A stretch of 64,000 nucleotides of DNA, taken from contig NZ_QHKY01000002.1 of NCBI RefSeq assembly GCF_003194605.1, positions 62,001 to 126,000 of the forward strand, written 5' to 3'. Under the pieces are notes generated by a model, which saw only the letters and a program-made list of their open reading frames with translations, searched no databases and was not told where the DNA came from. The stretch is from Nocardioides gilvus (lineage in GTDB: Bacteria; Actinomycetota; Actinomycetes; Propionibacteriales; Nocardioidaceae). Made by a program: the position numbers and the translations under genes. Positions 9,746-17,214 of the stretch are shown here, piece by piece; positions within the stretch are counted from its first letter, which is position 1, and every line of letters begins with the position of its first letter.

Positions 9746-12700
9746 AGATCCACCGGCTGACGCTGACCGGCTTCGGACCCTTCCGTGGGACGGAGGTGGT
9801 CGACTTCGACGCCTTCGCCGGGGACGGCAAGTTCGTCATCACCGGCAAGACGGGTGCGGGCAAGTCGACGCTCCTCGACGGGGTCACCTTCGCGCTCTTC
9901 GGCCACGTCCCGCGTTACGGCAACGTCAGTGACGACCGGGTCCGCAGCGACTACCTGAAGCAGACCACTGAGACCACCGAGGTGGTCCTGGAGTTCTCCA
10001 CGGTCCGGGCGCGCTACCGGGTGACCCGTCGGCCGGGGTATTCGGTCCCCGGCCGCAAGACACCGCTGCCCCCCTTCGCCGAGATCGAGGAGTTCCGCAA
10101 CGACGAGTGGGAGGTGCTCGCCAGCAGGCGACTCACCGACGTGAGTCGCAAGATCGACGAGGTGGTCCGGCTCAGTGCCAGCCAGTTCCAACAGGTCATC
10201 CTGCTGGCGCAGGGCCAGTTCGAGGAGTTCCTGGTCGCCGACAGTGGCAAGCGGCGCACCCTCCTGCGCCAGCTCTTCGACACCGGCCGTTTCCTCGACT
10301 ACAGCGACGACCTGGATGCGCGGGCCGCAGCCCTGGGCTCGGGGCTCGCCCTCACCACGGCCGCCATCGACACGAACCTCTCCCACCTCGCATCCGTGGT
10401 CGCCCGACCACTGCCCGACGGCATCGACGCGTCGCACTCCGGCGCGGTGACGGCCTGGGCGGAAGGGGTCCACCAGGAGCAGCAGGAGGAGTTCCACGAA
10501 GCGAGCGCCGCAGCGGAGCGTGCTGCGGTCTCGTGCCAGGAGTCGCGGACAGCCCTGAAGCAGGCGGAGGCCACCCTGCGGGCCCAGCACCGCTACGCGG
10601 CAGCCACGGAGCGTCTTGAGCAACTGTTGGCCGAAGCCGACACCATCGCCGAGGCTCGGCTTCGCCTGCGCACCGCCCAGGACGCGGAGGCGATCTGGGC
10701 CAGCGTCCAGGCCCACCAGAGGGCACTGGCCAAGTTGGAGGAAGCCGTCACGTCCCTGGCCGAGGCACGCCGCAGCGACATCTCGGACCCCGGTGACGTC
10801 CTCGACTCCCATGACGCCCATGACGTCACTGTCGCGCTCGACGGCCCCGCCCTGGTCGAAGAGCTGCGTCAGCGGGAGTCCGTACTGCGGGCCACTCGGG
10901 AACGACTCACCGAGCTCGTACGCAGTGAGGCCACCCTGGCCACGCTGGCCCGCAGTCTCGACAGTGCCAGGACCCTGCACGAGCGGGCACGGGCGGATCA
11001 GACCCGCCTCGAGGCCGATCGGGAAGAGCTGCTCGGCACCCTCCCGGAGCTCGAGAAGTCCGCGGCGGTGCTGGCCACCGCGCCGCAGGAGTTGGTTGAT
11101 GCCGAGCAGGAACTCCGGACGCTCGAGAAGCGACTGCGAGCGGCCGAGACCGTCCTCGCGCTGGAGGTGGATCTGGATGCGGCCCGACGTGGACGGCGGG
11201 ACACCAGCGAGGGCGTCGTCGCGGCCGCCGCCGAGCGCGCGGACCTGATCGCGCGTCAACTGGGCGAGTACGCGAGCACGCTGGCTGCCGAGCTCGTCGA
11301 CGGCGACCCGTGTGCGGTCTGTGGCTCGGTCGTACACCCGGCCAAGGCACAGACCTCGACGGCCCACGTGACCGAGACCGATCTCGCCCGCGCGGAGGAG
11401 GCGGTCGAGGCCGCTCTCAAGGCACACGAGGGGGCCGCCACCCAGGTCGCGCGCCTGACGGAACGGCTGAAGCATGCTGGCGACGAGGCTGCCGGCGGCA
11501 GCGTGCAGTCGTGGGCCGCAGCGGTCGCGGAGGCCGAGGCGACGATCGTCATCCGCCGTCGGGCCGTGCTCGAGCTGGACGAAGTGACCGCGCGGCGCGC
11601 CAAGGTCACTCGCGAGATGGCGAAGGTGGAGGAACAGATCGGGGCGGCCAAGGAGACCCGCCACCAGGCAGAGACCCACATGACCGTGGTGCAGATCGCC
11701 CACGACACCAAGCAGGAGGCAGTCGAAGCGGGCCGGGGGAGCCACACGTCGCTGGGCGCGCACCTGGCCGCCACCGAGGCACGCCTGACCGCGACCCAGG
11801 AGCTGATCCGGGCCCTCGAGCGCCACGCAGCGGCCTCCGAGACCCGCGACGCGGCCAGGACCACACTCGCCGGTCTCCTCGAGAAGTATGACTTCTCCTC
11901 GAGTGACGCGGCGGTCGCCGCGCGGCTCCCATTGGGAGAACGATCGTCCCTGCAGGCCCGGATCAGCGCCCACGAGGCCGGAGTCGCGGCCCAGCGGCAG
12001 ATCTTGGCGGACCCCGAGCTGAGCGACCTGCCCGATGAGCCGATCGACGTCGCGCCGCTCCAGGCGCGGTGCGACACCGCCGACCTCGAGAACCAGGCCG
12101 CCGCAGCGCGCCTGGGCGAGGTGAAGACCAGGGTCACCCAGGTCGAGACCTGCGTCGACCGGCTCAGGAACACCCTGGCGCAGGCAGGTGCCGCCCAGCA
12201 CGAGTTCGAGCTCGTCGACGGCCTGGCCCGAGCCGTACGCGGACAGTCCCCGAACACCAGGAAGATGACCCTCGAGACGTTCGCCCTCGCTGCCGACCTC
12301 GAGGAGATCGTCATCGCGGCCAACGCTCTGCTGGCCCGGATGACCTCGCACCGCTACGAGCTCAGGTACAGCGACGAGCTCGCCAAGGGTGGGGCCCAGT
12401 CCGGCCTGACGATCGACGTCGTCGACGCCTACAACTCCGAGACACGTTCACCTCGCTCCCTGTCGGGCGGCGAGAAGTTCCAGGCATCCCTCGCGCTTGC
12501 GCTGGGACTGGCGGAGGTCGTCACCCAGCGCAACGGCGGGGTCCGGCTCGACACCCTCTTCATCGACGAGGGGTTCGGTTCCCTCGACACCGAGACCCTG
12601 GACACCACCCTCGACACCATCGACGCGCTGCGCGAGGGCGGGCGGACCGTGGGCCTGATCAGCCACGTCGACCAGGTCAAGGAACGCATTCCGCACCACC

Positions 12701-12747
12701 TCAAGGTCTCAGTGACCTCTCAGGGTTGGTCCCGCATCGAGCGCTGA
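9742..12747 (+). CDS. sbcC: Exonuclease subunit SbcC (Rad50-like ATPase)
   Basis: A 1001-aa Rad50-like partner of SbcD. Walker A ITGKTGAGKSTLLDG lies near residue 36, the zinc hook CAVC at 524 in the middle of long coiled coils, the ABC signature SLSGGEKFQASLAL near 907, and Walker B LFIDEGFGSLD near 940. Length and order are standard. The complex processes double-strand breaks, hairpins and blocked DNA ends. It is the last gene of the jetABC-sbcDC run and ends 9 bases from the convergent rhodanese gene. Confidence 0.95.
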   Translation: MKIHRLTLTGFGPFRGTEVVDFDAFAGDGKFVITGKTGAGKSTLLDGVTFALFGHVPRYGNVSDDRVRSDYLKQTTETTEVVLEFSTVRARYRVTRRPGYSVPGRKTPLPPFAEIEEFRNDEWEVLASRRLTDVSRKIDEVVRLSASQFQQVILLAQGQFEEFLVADSGKRRTLLRQLFDTGRFLDYSDDLDARAAALGSGLALTTAAIDTNLSHLASVVARPLPDGIDASHSGAVTAWAEGVHQEQQEEFHEASAAAERAAVSCQESRTALKQAEATLRAQHRYAAATERLEQLLAEADTIAEARLRLRTAQDAEAIWASVQAHQRALAKLEEAVTSLAEARRSDISDPGDVLDSHDAHDVTVALDGPALVEELRQRESVLRATRERLTELVRSEATLATLARSLDSARTLHERARADQTRLEADREELLGTLPELEKSAAVLATAPQELVDAEQELRTLEKRLRAAETVLALEVDLDAARRGRRDTSEGVVAAAAERADLIARQLGEYASTLAAELVDGDPCAVCGSVVHPAKAQTSTAHVTETDLARAEEAVEAALKAHEGAATQVARLTERLKHAGDEAAGGSVQSWAAAVAEAEATIVIRRRAVLELDEVTARRAKVTREMAKVEEQIGAAKETRHQAETHMTVVQIAHDTKQEAVEAGRGSHTSLGAHLAATEARLTATQELIRALERHAAASETRDAARTTLAGLLEKYDFSSSDAAVAARLPLGERSSLQARISAHEAGVAAQRQILADPELSDLPDEPIDVAPLQARCDTADLENQAAAARLGEVKTRVTQVETCVDRLRNTLAQAGAAQHEFELVDGLARAVRGQSPNTRKMTLETFALAADLEEIVIAANALLARMTSHRYELRYSDELAKGGAQSGLTIDVVDAYNSETRSPRSLSGGEKFQASLALALGLAEVVTQRNGGVRLDTLFIDEGFGSLDTETLDTTLDTIDALREGGRTVGLISHVDQVKERIPHHLKVSVTSQGWSRIER

Positions 12748-12756
12748 CGCGTCGAT

Positions 12757-13506
12757 TCAGCGCGTGCTCAGATCGGGGAGCAGTGCTTCTCGTTCGTCGA
12801 AGACGAAGCACTCGCCGTCGAAGTGGTCGCCACCGACCTCCTCGAAGTAGTTGAGGATCCCGCCCTCGAGCTGCAGCACGTTGCCCAGCCCGATCTCCCG
12901 CATGTAGATCGCAGCCTTCTCGCAGCGGATCCCCCCGGTGCAGAAACTCACCACGGTCTTGTCCGCGAGGTCGTCCAGGTGGTCGACCACGGCTTGGGGG
13001 AACTGGGTGAACCGCTCGATCTTCCAGTCGATCGCACCGGTGAAGGTGCCGTACCCGACCTCGAACGCGTTGCGGGTGTCGAGCATGACGACCGCACGCC
13101 CGTCGTCGTCATGCCCCTGGTCGAGCCACCGGCGCAAGGTGCTCGGAGAGACCGCGGGAGCCCGTCCCTCGACGGGACGGATCGTGGGGTGATCCATCCG
13201 GATGATCTCGTTCTTCAGCTTCACCAGCATCTTGCCGAAGGGTTGCCGGGGCGACCAGCTCTCCTTGGGCTCCAGGGCAGCGAACCGGGCGTCCGTACGC
13301 AGGTCGGCCAGGAAGCCACGCAAGGCTTCGGGACGACCGGCGAGGAACAGGTTGATCCCCTCGGGGGCGAGCAGGATGGTGCCCTTGAGCTCAGCGGCCC
13401 GAGCGCGGTCCACCAGTGTCAGCCGTAGTTCGTCACGGTCCTCGATGGGCGTGAAGAGATAGGCCGAGACGTTGAGCACCGCTTCCACGGACGCGATTCT
13501 AGGCAC
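12757..13506 (-). CDS. trhO: Rhodanese-type tRNA uridine-34 hydroxylase (TrhO/YceA family)
   Basis: A 249-aa UPF0176-type protein. An N-terminal alpha/beta domain (KGTILLAPEGINLFLAG) is followed by a rhodanese domain with the catalytic-loop motif CTGGIRCEKA near residue 195. Known members hydroxylate U34 of tRNA (ho5U). The first possible GTG at 13506 has no clear ribosome site; a GTG six codons further in is an alternative. It converges with sbcC. Confidence 0.88.
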   Translation of the reverse strand: MPRIASVEAVLNVSAYLFTPIEDRDELRLTLVDRARAAELKGTILLAPEGINLFLAGRPEALRGFLADLRTDARFAALEPKESWSPRQPFGKMLVKLKNEIIRMDHPTIRPVEGRAPAVSPSTLRRWLDQGHDDDGRAVVMLDTRNAFEVGYGTFTGAIDWKIERFTQFPQAVVDHLDDLADKTVVSFCTGGIRCEKAAIYMREIGLGNVLQLEGGILNYFEEVGGDHFDGECFVFDEREALLPDLSTR

Positions 13507-13527
13507 GTGCGCCCGGGGGAGCTGCTT

Positions 13528-13920
13528 TCAGGATTCGGCGGCCTCGCGTGCAATCTGCTCGAACTGGGCACCCATGGCAGCGGCGAGCGCCTGGGCGGCC
13601 GACAGCGGACGCACCATCACCATGAAGTCATCGATGCGTCCCTCGTCGTCCAGATGGAGGAAGTCGCAGCCGTGCACCTCCTTGCCATCGACCCACGTCC
13701 GGAAGAGGAGGGCCTGGTCGCGTCCGTCGGGGCTGATGATCTCGCGTACGTAGTGGAAGTCGGTGAAGACCCGCAGCACCCCGCGCAGGATCGCAGCCGT
13801 GATCGCCCTGCCCTCGTACGGACGGAACGCAACGGGGCTGGTGAACCTCACGCCCTCGGCCAGCAGGTCCTCGATGCCGGCGTGGTCGCCGGACTCCACG
13901 GCCTTGCGAAATGCGCTCAT
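13528..13920 (-). CDS. SnoaL-like / NTF2-fold small protein
   Basis: A 130-aa protein of the NTF2-like superfamily. It starts MSAFRKAVESGDHAGIEDLL, the usual first helix of SnoaL-type folds, followed by the cone-shaped beta-sheet region with aromatic residues and ending in a short helix. GGAGG precedes the ATG. Members include isomerases, hydrolases and binding proteins, so a specific role cannot be given. It lies 21 bases upstream of trhO on the same strand and may share its transcript. Confidence 0.7.
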   Translation of the reverse strand: MSAFRKAVESGDHAGIEDLLAEGVRFTSPVAFRPYEGRAITAAILRGVLRVFTDFHYVREIISPDGRDQALLFRTWVDGKEVHGCDFLHLDDEGRIDDFMVMVRPLSAAQALAAAMGAQFEQIAREAAES

Positions 13921-13989
13921 CGGACCTCCGGGTGTGTCAGCTCTGGTGCACGGATTGTGGTCACACCGAGCCCCTGCCTGTCCAACGCA

Positions 13990-14025
13990 GCACTGAAAGC
14001 ACTGTAGGCACTGAAGGCACTGACC
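13990..14025. repeat. Four tandem copies of a 9-bp unit (GCACTGNNN)
   Basis: Units at 13990, 13999, 14008 and 14017 read GCACTGAAA, GCACTGTAG, GCACTGAAG and GCACTGACC. The last unit forms the outer part of the left arm of the strong hairpin at 14017-14057. The array lies in the non-coding gap between the SnoaL-like and NlpC/P60 genes. It could be slippage debris around a terminator or a short binding array. Confidence 0.85.
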
Positions 14026-14057
14026 CCGGCCGACCGAGAGGTCGCCGGGGTCAGTGC
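14017..14057 (-). terminator. Strong hairpin after the NlpC/P60 gene
   Basis: A stem of about 18 base pairs with one bulged base and a GAGA loop: GCACTGACCCCGG pairs with CCGGGGTCAGTGC and is extended by GACC/GGTC. It starts 25 bases after the stop of the NlpC/P60 gene. There is no U-run, as is common for actinobacterial terminators. Confidence 0.75.
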
Positions 14058-14081
14058 TTGTGGTCGATCGCTGAGAGGTGC

Positions 14082-14717
14082 TCAGGCGCGTCCGTAGAAG
14101 ACCGACCTGCTCCAGATGCGCTCCTTGCCGACCGGCTTGCCGGGGCGGGAGGCGTGGAAGACCTTGTTCCCACCCGCGTACAGGCCCACGTGGTAGACGC
14201 GACCGCGGTTGTGGAAGAACACGAGGTCACCCTTGCGGGGCTTCTTCGTCCGCTTGGTGCTCGCGGCCTGTGCCCCCGAAGTGCGGGGGAGGTTCTTGCC
14301 GACCTTGGCGTAGGCCCAACGGACCAGACCGGAACAGTCGAAGGCGTGGGGGCCCGAGGAACCGTAGCGGTAGGACATGCCAGCTCGGGTGCGAGCGCGC
14401 TTCAGTGCCCTGAGCGGGCGCTGCTTGAGGCGCTTGACCTTCTTGGCCTTGGCCCTCTTCTTCGCAGCCTTCTTGGCCTTGGCCCGGGCCTTCTTCTTCG
14501 CGGCCTTCTTTGCCTTGGCGGCCTTCTTCTTCGCCTTGGCAGCCTTCTTCTGGGCAGCCTTCTCCTGGTCCGACGAAGCAGTGGGGCTGCTGTCGTCGAG
14601 CGACGTGCTGCTGGTGTTGCCGTCGACGGGGGCTGACTGGGCGGGGACCGTGAGCATGCCCACGGTGAGTGCGGTGGCCACGAGGGCACCACAGATGAAC
14701 GACATGAACTGTCGCAT
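14082..14717 (-). CDS. Secreted NlpC/P60-family cell-wall hydrolase
   Basis: A 211-aa exported peptidoglycan peptidase. The start at 14717 (MRQFMSFICGALVATALT) gives a signal peptide ending near AQSA, with GGAGAAA before the ATG. Residues 45-100 are a highly repetitive Lys/Ala-rich linker. The C-terminal NlpC/P60 domain has the catalytic Cys in HAFDCSGLVRWAY, the His in YHVGLY, and a third-position residue nearby. It would cut cell-wall stem peptides during growth or separation. The basic linker probably binds anionic wall polymers. The leader upstream looks like a c-di-AMP riboswitch, a known arrangement for actinobacterial wall hydrolases. Confidence 0.92.
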   Translation of the reverse strand: MRQFMSFICGALVATALTVGMLTVPAQSAPVDGNTSSTSLDDSSPTASSDQEKAAQKKAAKAKKKAAKAKKAAKKKARAKAKKAAKKRAKAKKVKRLKQRPLRALKRARTRAGMSYRYGSSGPHAFDCSGLVRWAYAKVGKNLPRTSGAQAASTKRTKKPRKGDLVFFHNRGRVYHVGLYAGGNKVFHASRPGKPVGKERIWSRSVFYGRA

Positions 14718-14732
14718 GATGAAATTTCTCCG

Positions 14733-14912
14733 GCACGCGCCTGCGACTGATGACCTGTCGGATTCGGACTGCCGTGTCCGGGCGATCTGGGGATCGCCTT
14801 CACCCCGAGCCGTCCCTGGGGGAACGGCGTGCAGCTGGGTCAGCCGCGCTCGACACCACTCGATTCTTGCGTTTCGAGTCACCCCGGCGACGTGTCGAGC
14901 TTCAGCGCGGTC
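14733..14912 (-). ncRNA. Probable c-di-AMP riboswitch (ydaO-yuaA type) leading the NlpC/P60 gene
   Basis: Read on the minus strand, the leader holds the conserved blocks of the ydaO motif in order. First is a long 5' hairpin built on CTCGACAC (14892-14899) and GTGTCGAG (14849-14856), flanked by CCGCGC/GCGCGG. Then come GACCCAGCTGCA (14830-14841), GGGGTGAA (14799-14806) and CGAATCCGACAGGTCA near 14750-14765, followed by CGCAGGCG and GGAGAAA just before the start codon. In known cases c-di-AMP binding turns expression of wall hydrolases off. It occupies nearly half of the 429-bp gene-free stretch 14718-15146. Boundaries are approximate. Confidence 0.75.
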
Positions 14913-15004
14913 CGGGTGGCCCCACCAGTTCAGTGAGGGCTGAGCAGCAGGGCTGCCTGTGATCCAGAGTGCGTGCGGGATCGCGGAAATGCACATCAAA
15001 GGCG

Positions 15005-15022
15005 GTGTGCGCTTGCGCACAC
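15005..15022. promoter_or_regulatory. Perfect 8-bp inverted repeat, possible operator
   Basis: GTGTGCGC-TT-GCGCACAC lies between the riboswitch leader on one strand and the small membrane-protein gene on the other. It could be an operator for either promoter. The rest of 14913-15146 shows no other clear element apart from the GAAGGA ribosome site at 15135-15140. Confidence 0.45.
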
Positions 15023-15146
15023 GAGTGCGTTGGCGCTCCTACGGGTGGGTTGGCGGGTCATGGCAACCGTGGGGCGTTGGGGCCGGTGGCGTATCGTCCG
15101 TCACGCTCGCGGCCCGGCCGCGTAAGGCCATCGTGAAGGAATTGTC

Positions 15147-15587
15147 TTGTACCTGTACCTCATTGCATTCGGCGGCATCCTGCTGGCTGGTCTGCTCACG
15201 CTCCCGTTCTCGGCGAAGGCCGGCCCGGGCCGTGTCCTGGCCTTCCTCCTGCTCTCGTTGGTCGCCGCTTGCGCGGCGGTCGTGATCGACCACTCCGACC
15301 TCCTGCCGGAGTCGTCGTCGAGCCAGGCGGAGCGGACCATCGAGGTCATGGAGGAGGCACTGCAGACCGAGGCCCAGGTGGCTGTGATCGAAGCCCCCGA
15401 CGCCGAGAAGCTGCAGGACTCGCAGACCCCGAGCGTGTGGCGGATGGAAGGTGGACTGTCCCTGCTGTGCGTGCCGACGGACTTCCCGACCTCCGCCGAG
15501 ATGGTCTGCTGGGGCCCCGACGTGATGGTGGCGGAGGGGATCATCGTCGGGGACGACACCGACCCGCAGCCGTCGCACACCGACTGA
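15147..15587 (+). CDS. Small membrane protein of unknown function
   Basis: A 146-aa protein I do not recognise. It starts at TTG 15147, six bases after GAAGGA. Two membrane helices occupy residues 1-20 and 27-46, followed by an acidic, probably extracytoplasmic segment with two cysteines (in LLCVP and MVCWG) that could form a disulfide. It is followed 53 bases later by idi; co-transcription is possible but not evident. Confidence 0.7.
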   Translation: MYLYLIAFGGILLAGLLTLPFSAKAGPGRVLAFLLLSLVAACAAVVIDHSDLLPESSSSQAERTIEVMEEALQTEAQVAVIEAPDAEKLQDSQTPSVWRMEGGLSLLCVPTDFPTSAEMVCWGPDVMVAEGIIVGDDTDPQPSHTD

Positions 15588-15640
15588 GCTGACTGGACGT
15601 GCCAGACTGGTCGATCTGTCTGGACCCGATCGGAGATTCC

Positions 15641-16312
15641 GTGCCACTGACGCCTGATCTGTCCCCTCCCACCTCGGCCCGGGCTGGGCTTCCCGACCGG
15701 CTTCCGGCTGGGGACGCCGCTGACCTCGTGGTGCTGCTGGACCAGGACAGGCATCCGATCGGCCAGGCGCCGCGTGAGGGGATCCACAGTCAGGAAACTC
15801 CGTTCCACCTCGCCTTCTCCTGCTGGCTCGTCGACGAGTCGGGCCAGCTCCTCATGACCCGTCGTGCGCTCGGCAAGCGGTCATGGCCGGGTGTGTGGAC
15901 CAACTCCTTCTGTGGCCACCCGCGGCCCACGGAGTCCTTGGTCGAGGCGGTGGCTCGTCATGGGCGCGTGGAGTTGGGGGTCGACGTCGCCGACATCACC
16001 GCTCTGCTGCCCGACTTCGCCTACCGGGCGGTCGACGCCGGCGGCACCGTGGAGAACGAGTACTGCCCGGTGTTCCTGGCCCGGGTCCCTGGCCCGGTCG
16101 TTCCCCATCCCGACGAGGTGGTGGAGCACCACTGGCTCGGCCTCGCCCAACTCCGGGCAGCGCTCGACGCCGCTCCCTGGGCACTCAGCCCGTGGCTGGC
16201 GGCACAGGCAGCAGAGCTGGACGAAGCAGGTCGCTGGACAGAGGTCGAGGCCTTCAGCGCGCGCGCTGCCTCCCGCCGCGGCGCGTCGACCGACACGGCG
16301 GAGGTCCGATGA
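15641..16312 (+). CDS. idi: Isopentenyl-diphosphate delta-isomerase, type 1
   Basis: A 223-aa Nudix-fold enzyme that interconverts IPP and DMAPP. The catalytic cysteine motif WTNSFCGHP and the glutamate motif ENEYCPVF are intact, as is SWPGVW. The start is GTG 15641, just after GGAGA; an upstream GTG at 15599 has no ribosome site. It is the first gene of the carotenoid operon and overlaps crtB by 4 bases. Its place here supplies DMAPP for pigment synthesis. A GGPP synthase gene is not in the cluster and must be elsewhere. Confidence 0.93.
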   Translation: MPLTPDLSPPTSARAGLPDRLPAGDAADLVVLLDQDRHPIGQAPREGIHSQETPFHLAFSCWLVDESGQLLMTRRALGKRSWPGVWTNSFCGHPRPTESLVEAVARHGRVELGVDVADITALLPDFAYRAVDAGGTVENEYCPVFLARVPGPVVPHPDEVVEHHWLGLAQLRAALDAAPWALSPWLAAQAAELDEAGRWTEVEAFSARAASRRGASTDTAEVR

Positions 16313-17214
16313 GCGGGTGGAGCGCCCCGCGTATCGGTCGCCGCGGCGCCGCGGACCGGCTGGCGCCCCACGAGCTGTACGACGAAGTGGCCGAAGCTGC
16401 CTCGGACGTCGTGATCCGGCGCTACTCCACCTCCTTCGGCCTGGCCTCGCGGTTGCTTGCCGAGCCGGTGCGTACGCACGTCCGCAACGTGTACGCGTTG
16501 GTGCGGGTCGCCGACGAACTCGTCGATGCTCCCCGCCCGGACGGTGACGCGGAGACCCAGTCCGTGCTGCTCGAGCGTCTCCACGCCGAGGTACGCGACG
16601 CCTTGAGGACCGGCCACAGTGCCAACCTGGTGGTGCACGCCTTCGCCCGCACCGCACGCCACTGCGGCATCGGTGCCGAACTGTTCGACCCCTTCTTCGA
16701 GTCGATGCGCATGGATCTCGTGCGGGCCGAGCACGATCCGGCGAGCTTCGCTGCCTACGTGCACGGCTCGGCGGAGGTCGTGGGACTCATGTGCCTGCGC
16801 GCCTTCCTGGTCGAGAGTGCTGACCCGCAGGGTGAGTACCTGCGCCTGCGTGAGGGGGCGCTGCGTCTGGGTGCCGCCTTCCAGAAGGTCAACTTCCTGC
16901 GCGACCTGGCTGCCGACCACGACGAGTTGGGTCGTAGCTACTTCCCCGGGCTCGACGTGGCGCGATTCGACGCGGCGGACCGGGACCGGCTCCTCGACGA
17001 CATCGACTCCGACCTCGCCGTCGCGGCCGCGACGATGGTCCAGTTGCCCACCAGCAGTCGGCGGGCGGTAGTCGCGGCCCACGCACTCTTCGCGGAGCTC
17101 TCCGACCAGTTGCGTGGCACGGCTCCCGAGGTGATCCGGACCCGGCGGGTCCGCGTCTCGACCCCACGCAAGGCACAGCTGATCGCACGGGCAGTCACGA
17201 GGGGTGGGTCATGA
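16309..17214 (+). CDS. crtB: Phytoene synthase
   Basis: A 301-aa squalene/phytoene synthase that condenses two GGPP into phytoene. The two aspartate-rich motifs are present: VRVADELVD near residue 68 and NFLRDLAADHDELGR near residue 200, with YSTSFGLAS at the N-terminus. The ATG overlaps the idi stop (ATGA), and the gene overlaps crtI by 4 bases. Length is normal. Confidence 0.95.
   Translation: MSGWSAPRIGRRGAADRLAPHELYDEVAEAASDVVIRRYSTSFGLASRLLAEPVRTHVRNVYALVRVADELVDAPRPDGDAETQSVLLERLHAEVRDALRTGHSANLVVHAFARTARHCGIGAELFDPFFESMRMDLVRAEHDPASFAAYVHGSAEVVGLMCLRAFLVESADPQGEYLRLREGALRLGAAFQKVNFLRDLAADHDELGRSYFPGLDVARFDAADRDRLLDDIDSDLAVAAATMVQLPTSSRRAVVAAHALFAELSDQLRGTAPEVIRTRRVRVSTPRKAQLIARAVTRGGS

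Noticed and set aside
9607..12351. 914-aa reverse frame opposite sbcC
   Set aside because: Antisense artefact; sbcC contains Walker A, zinc hook, signature and Walker B.
13990..14025. CRISPR-like array
   Set aside because: 9-bp units, no spacers.
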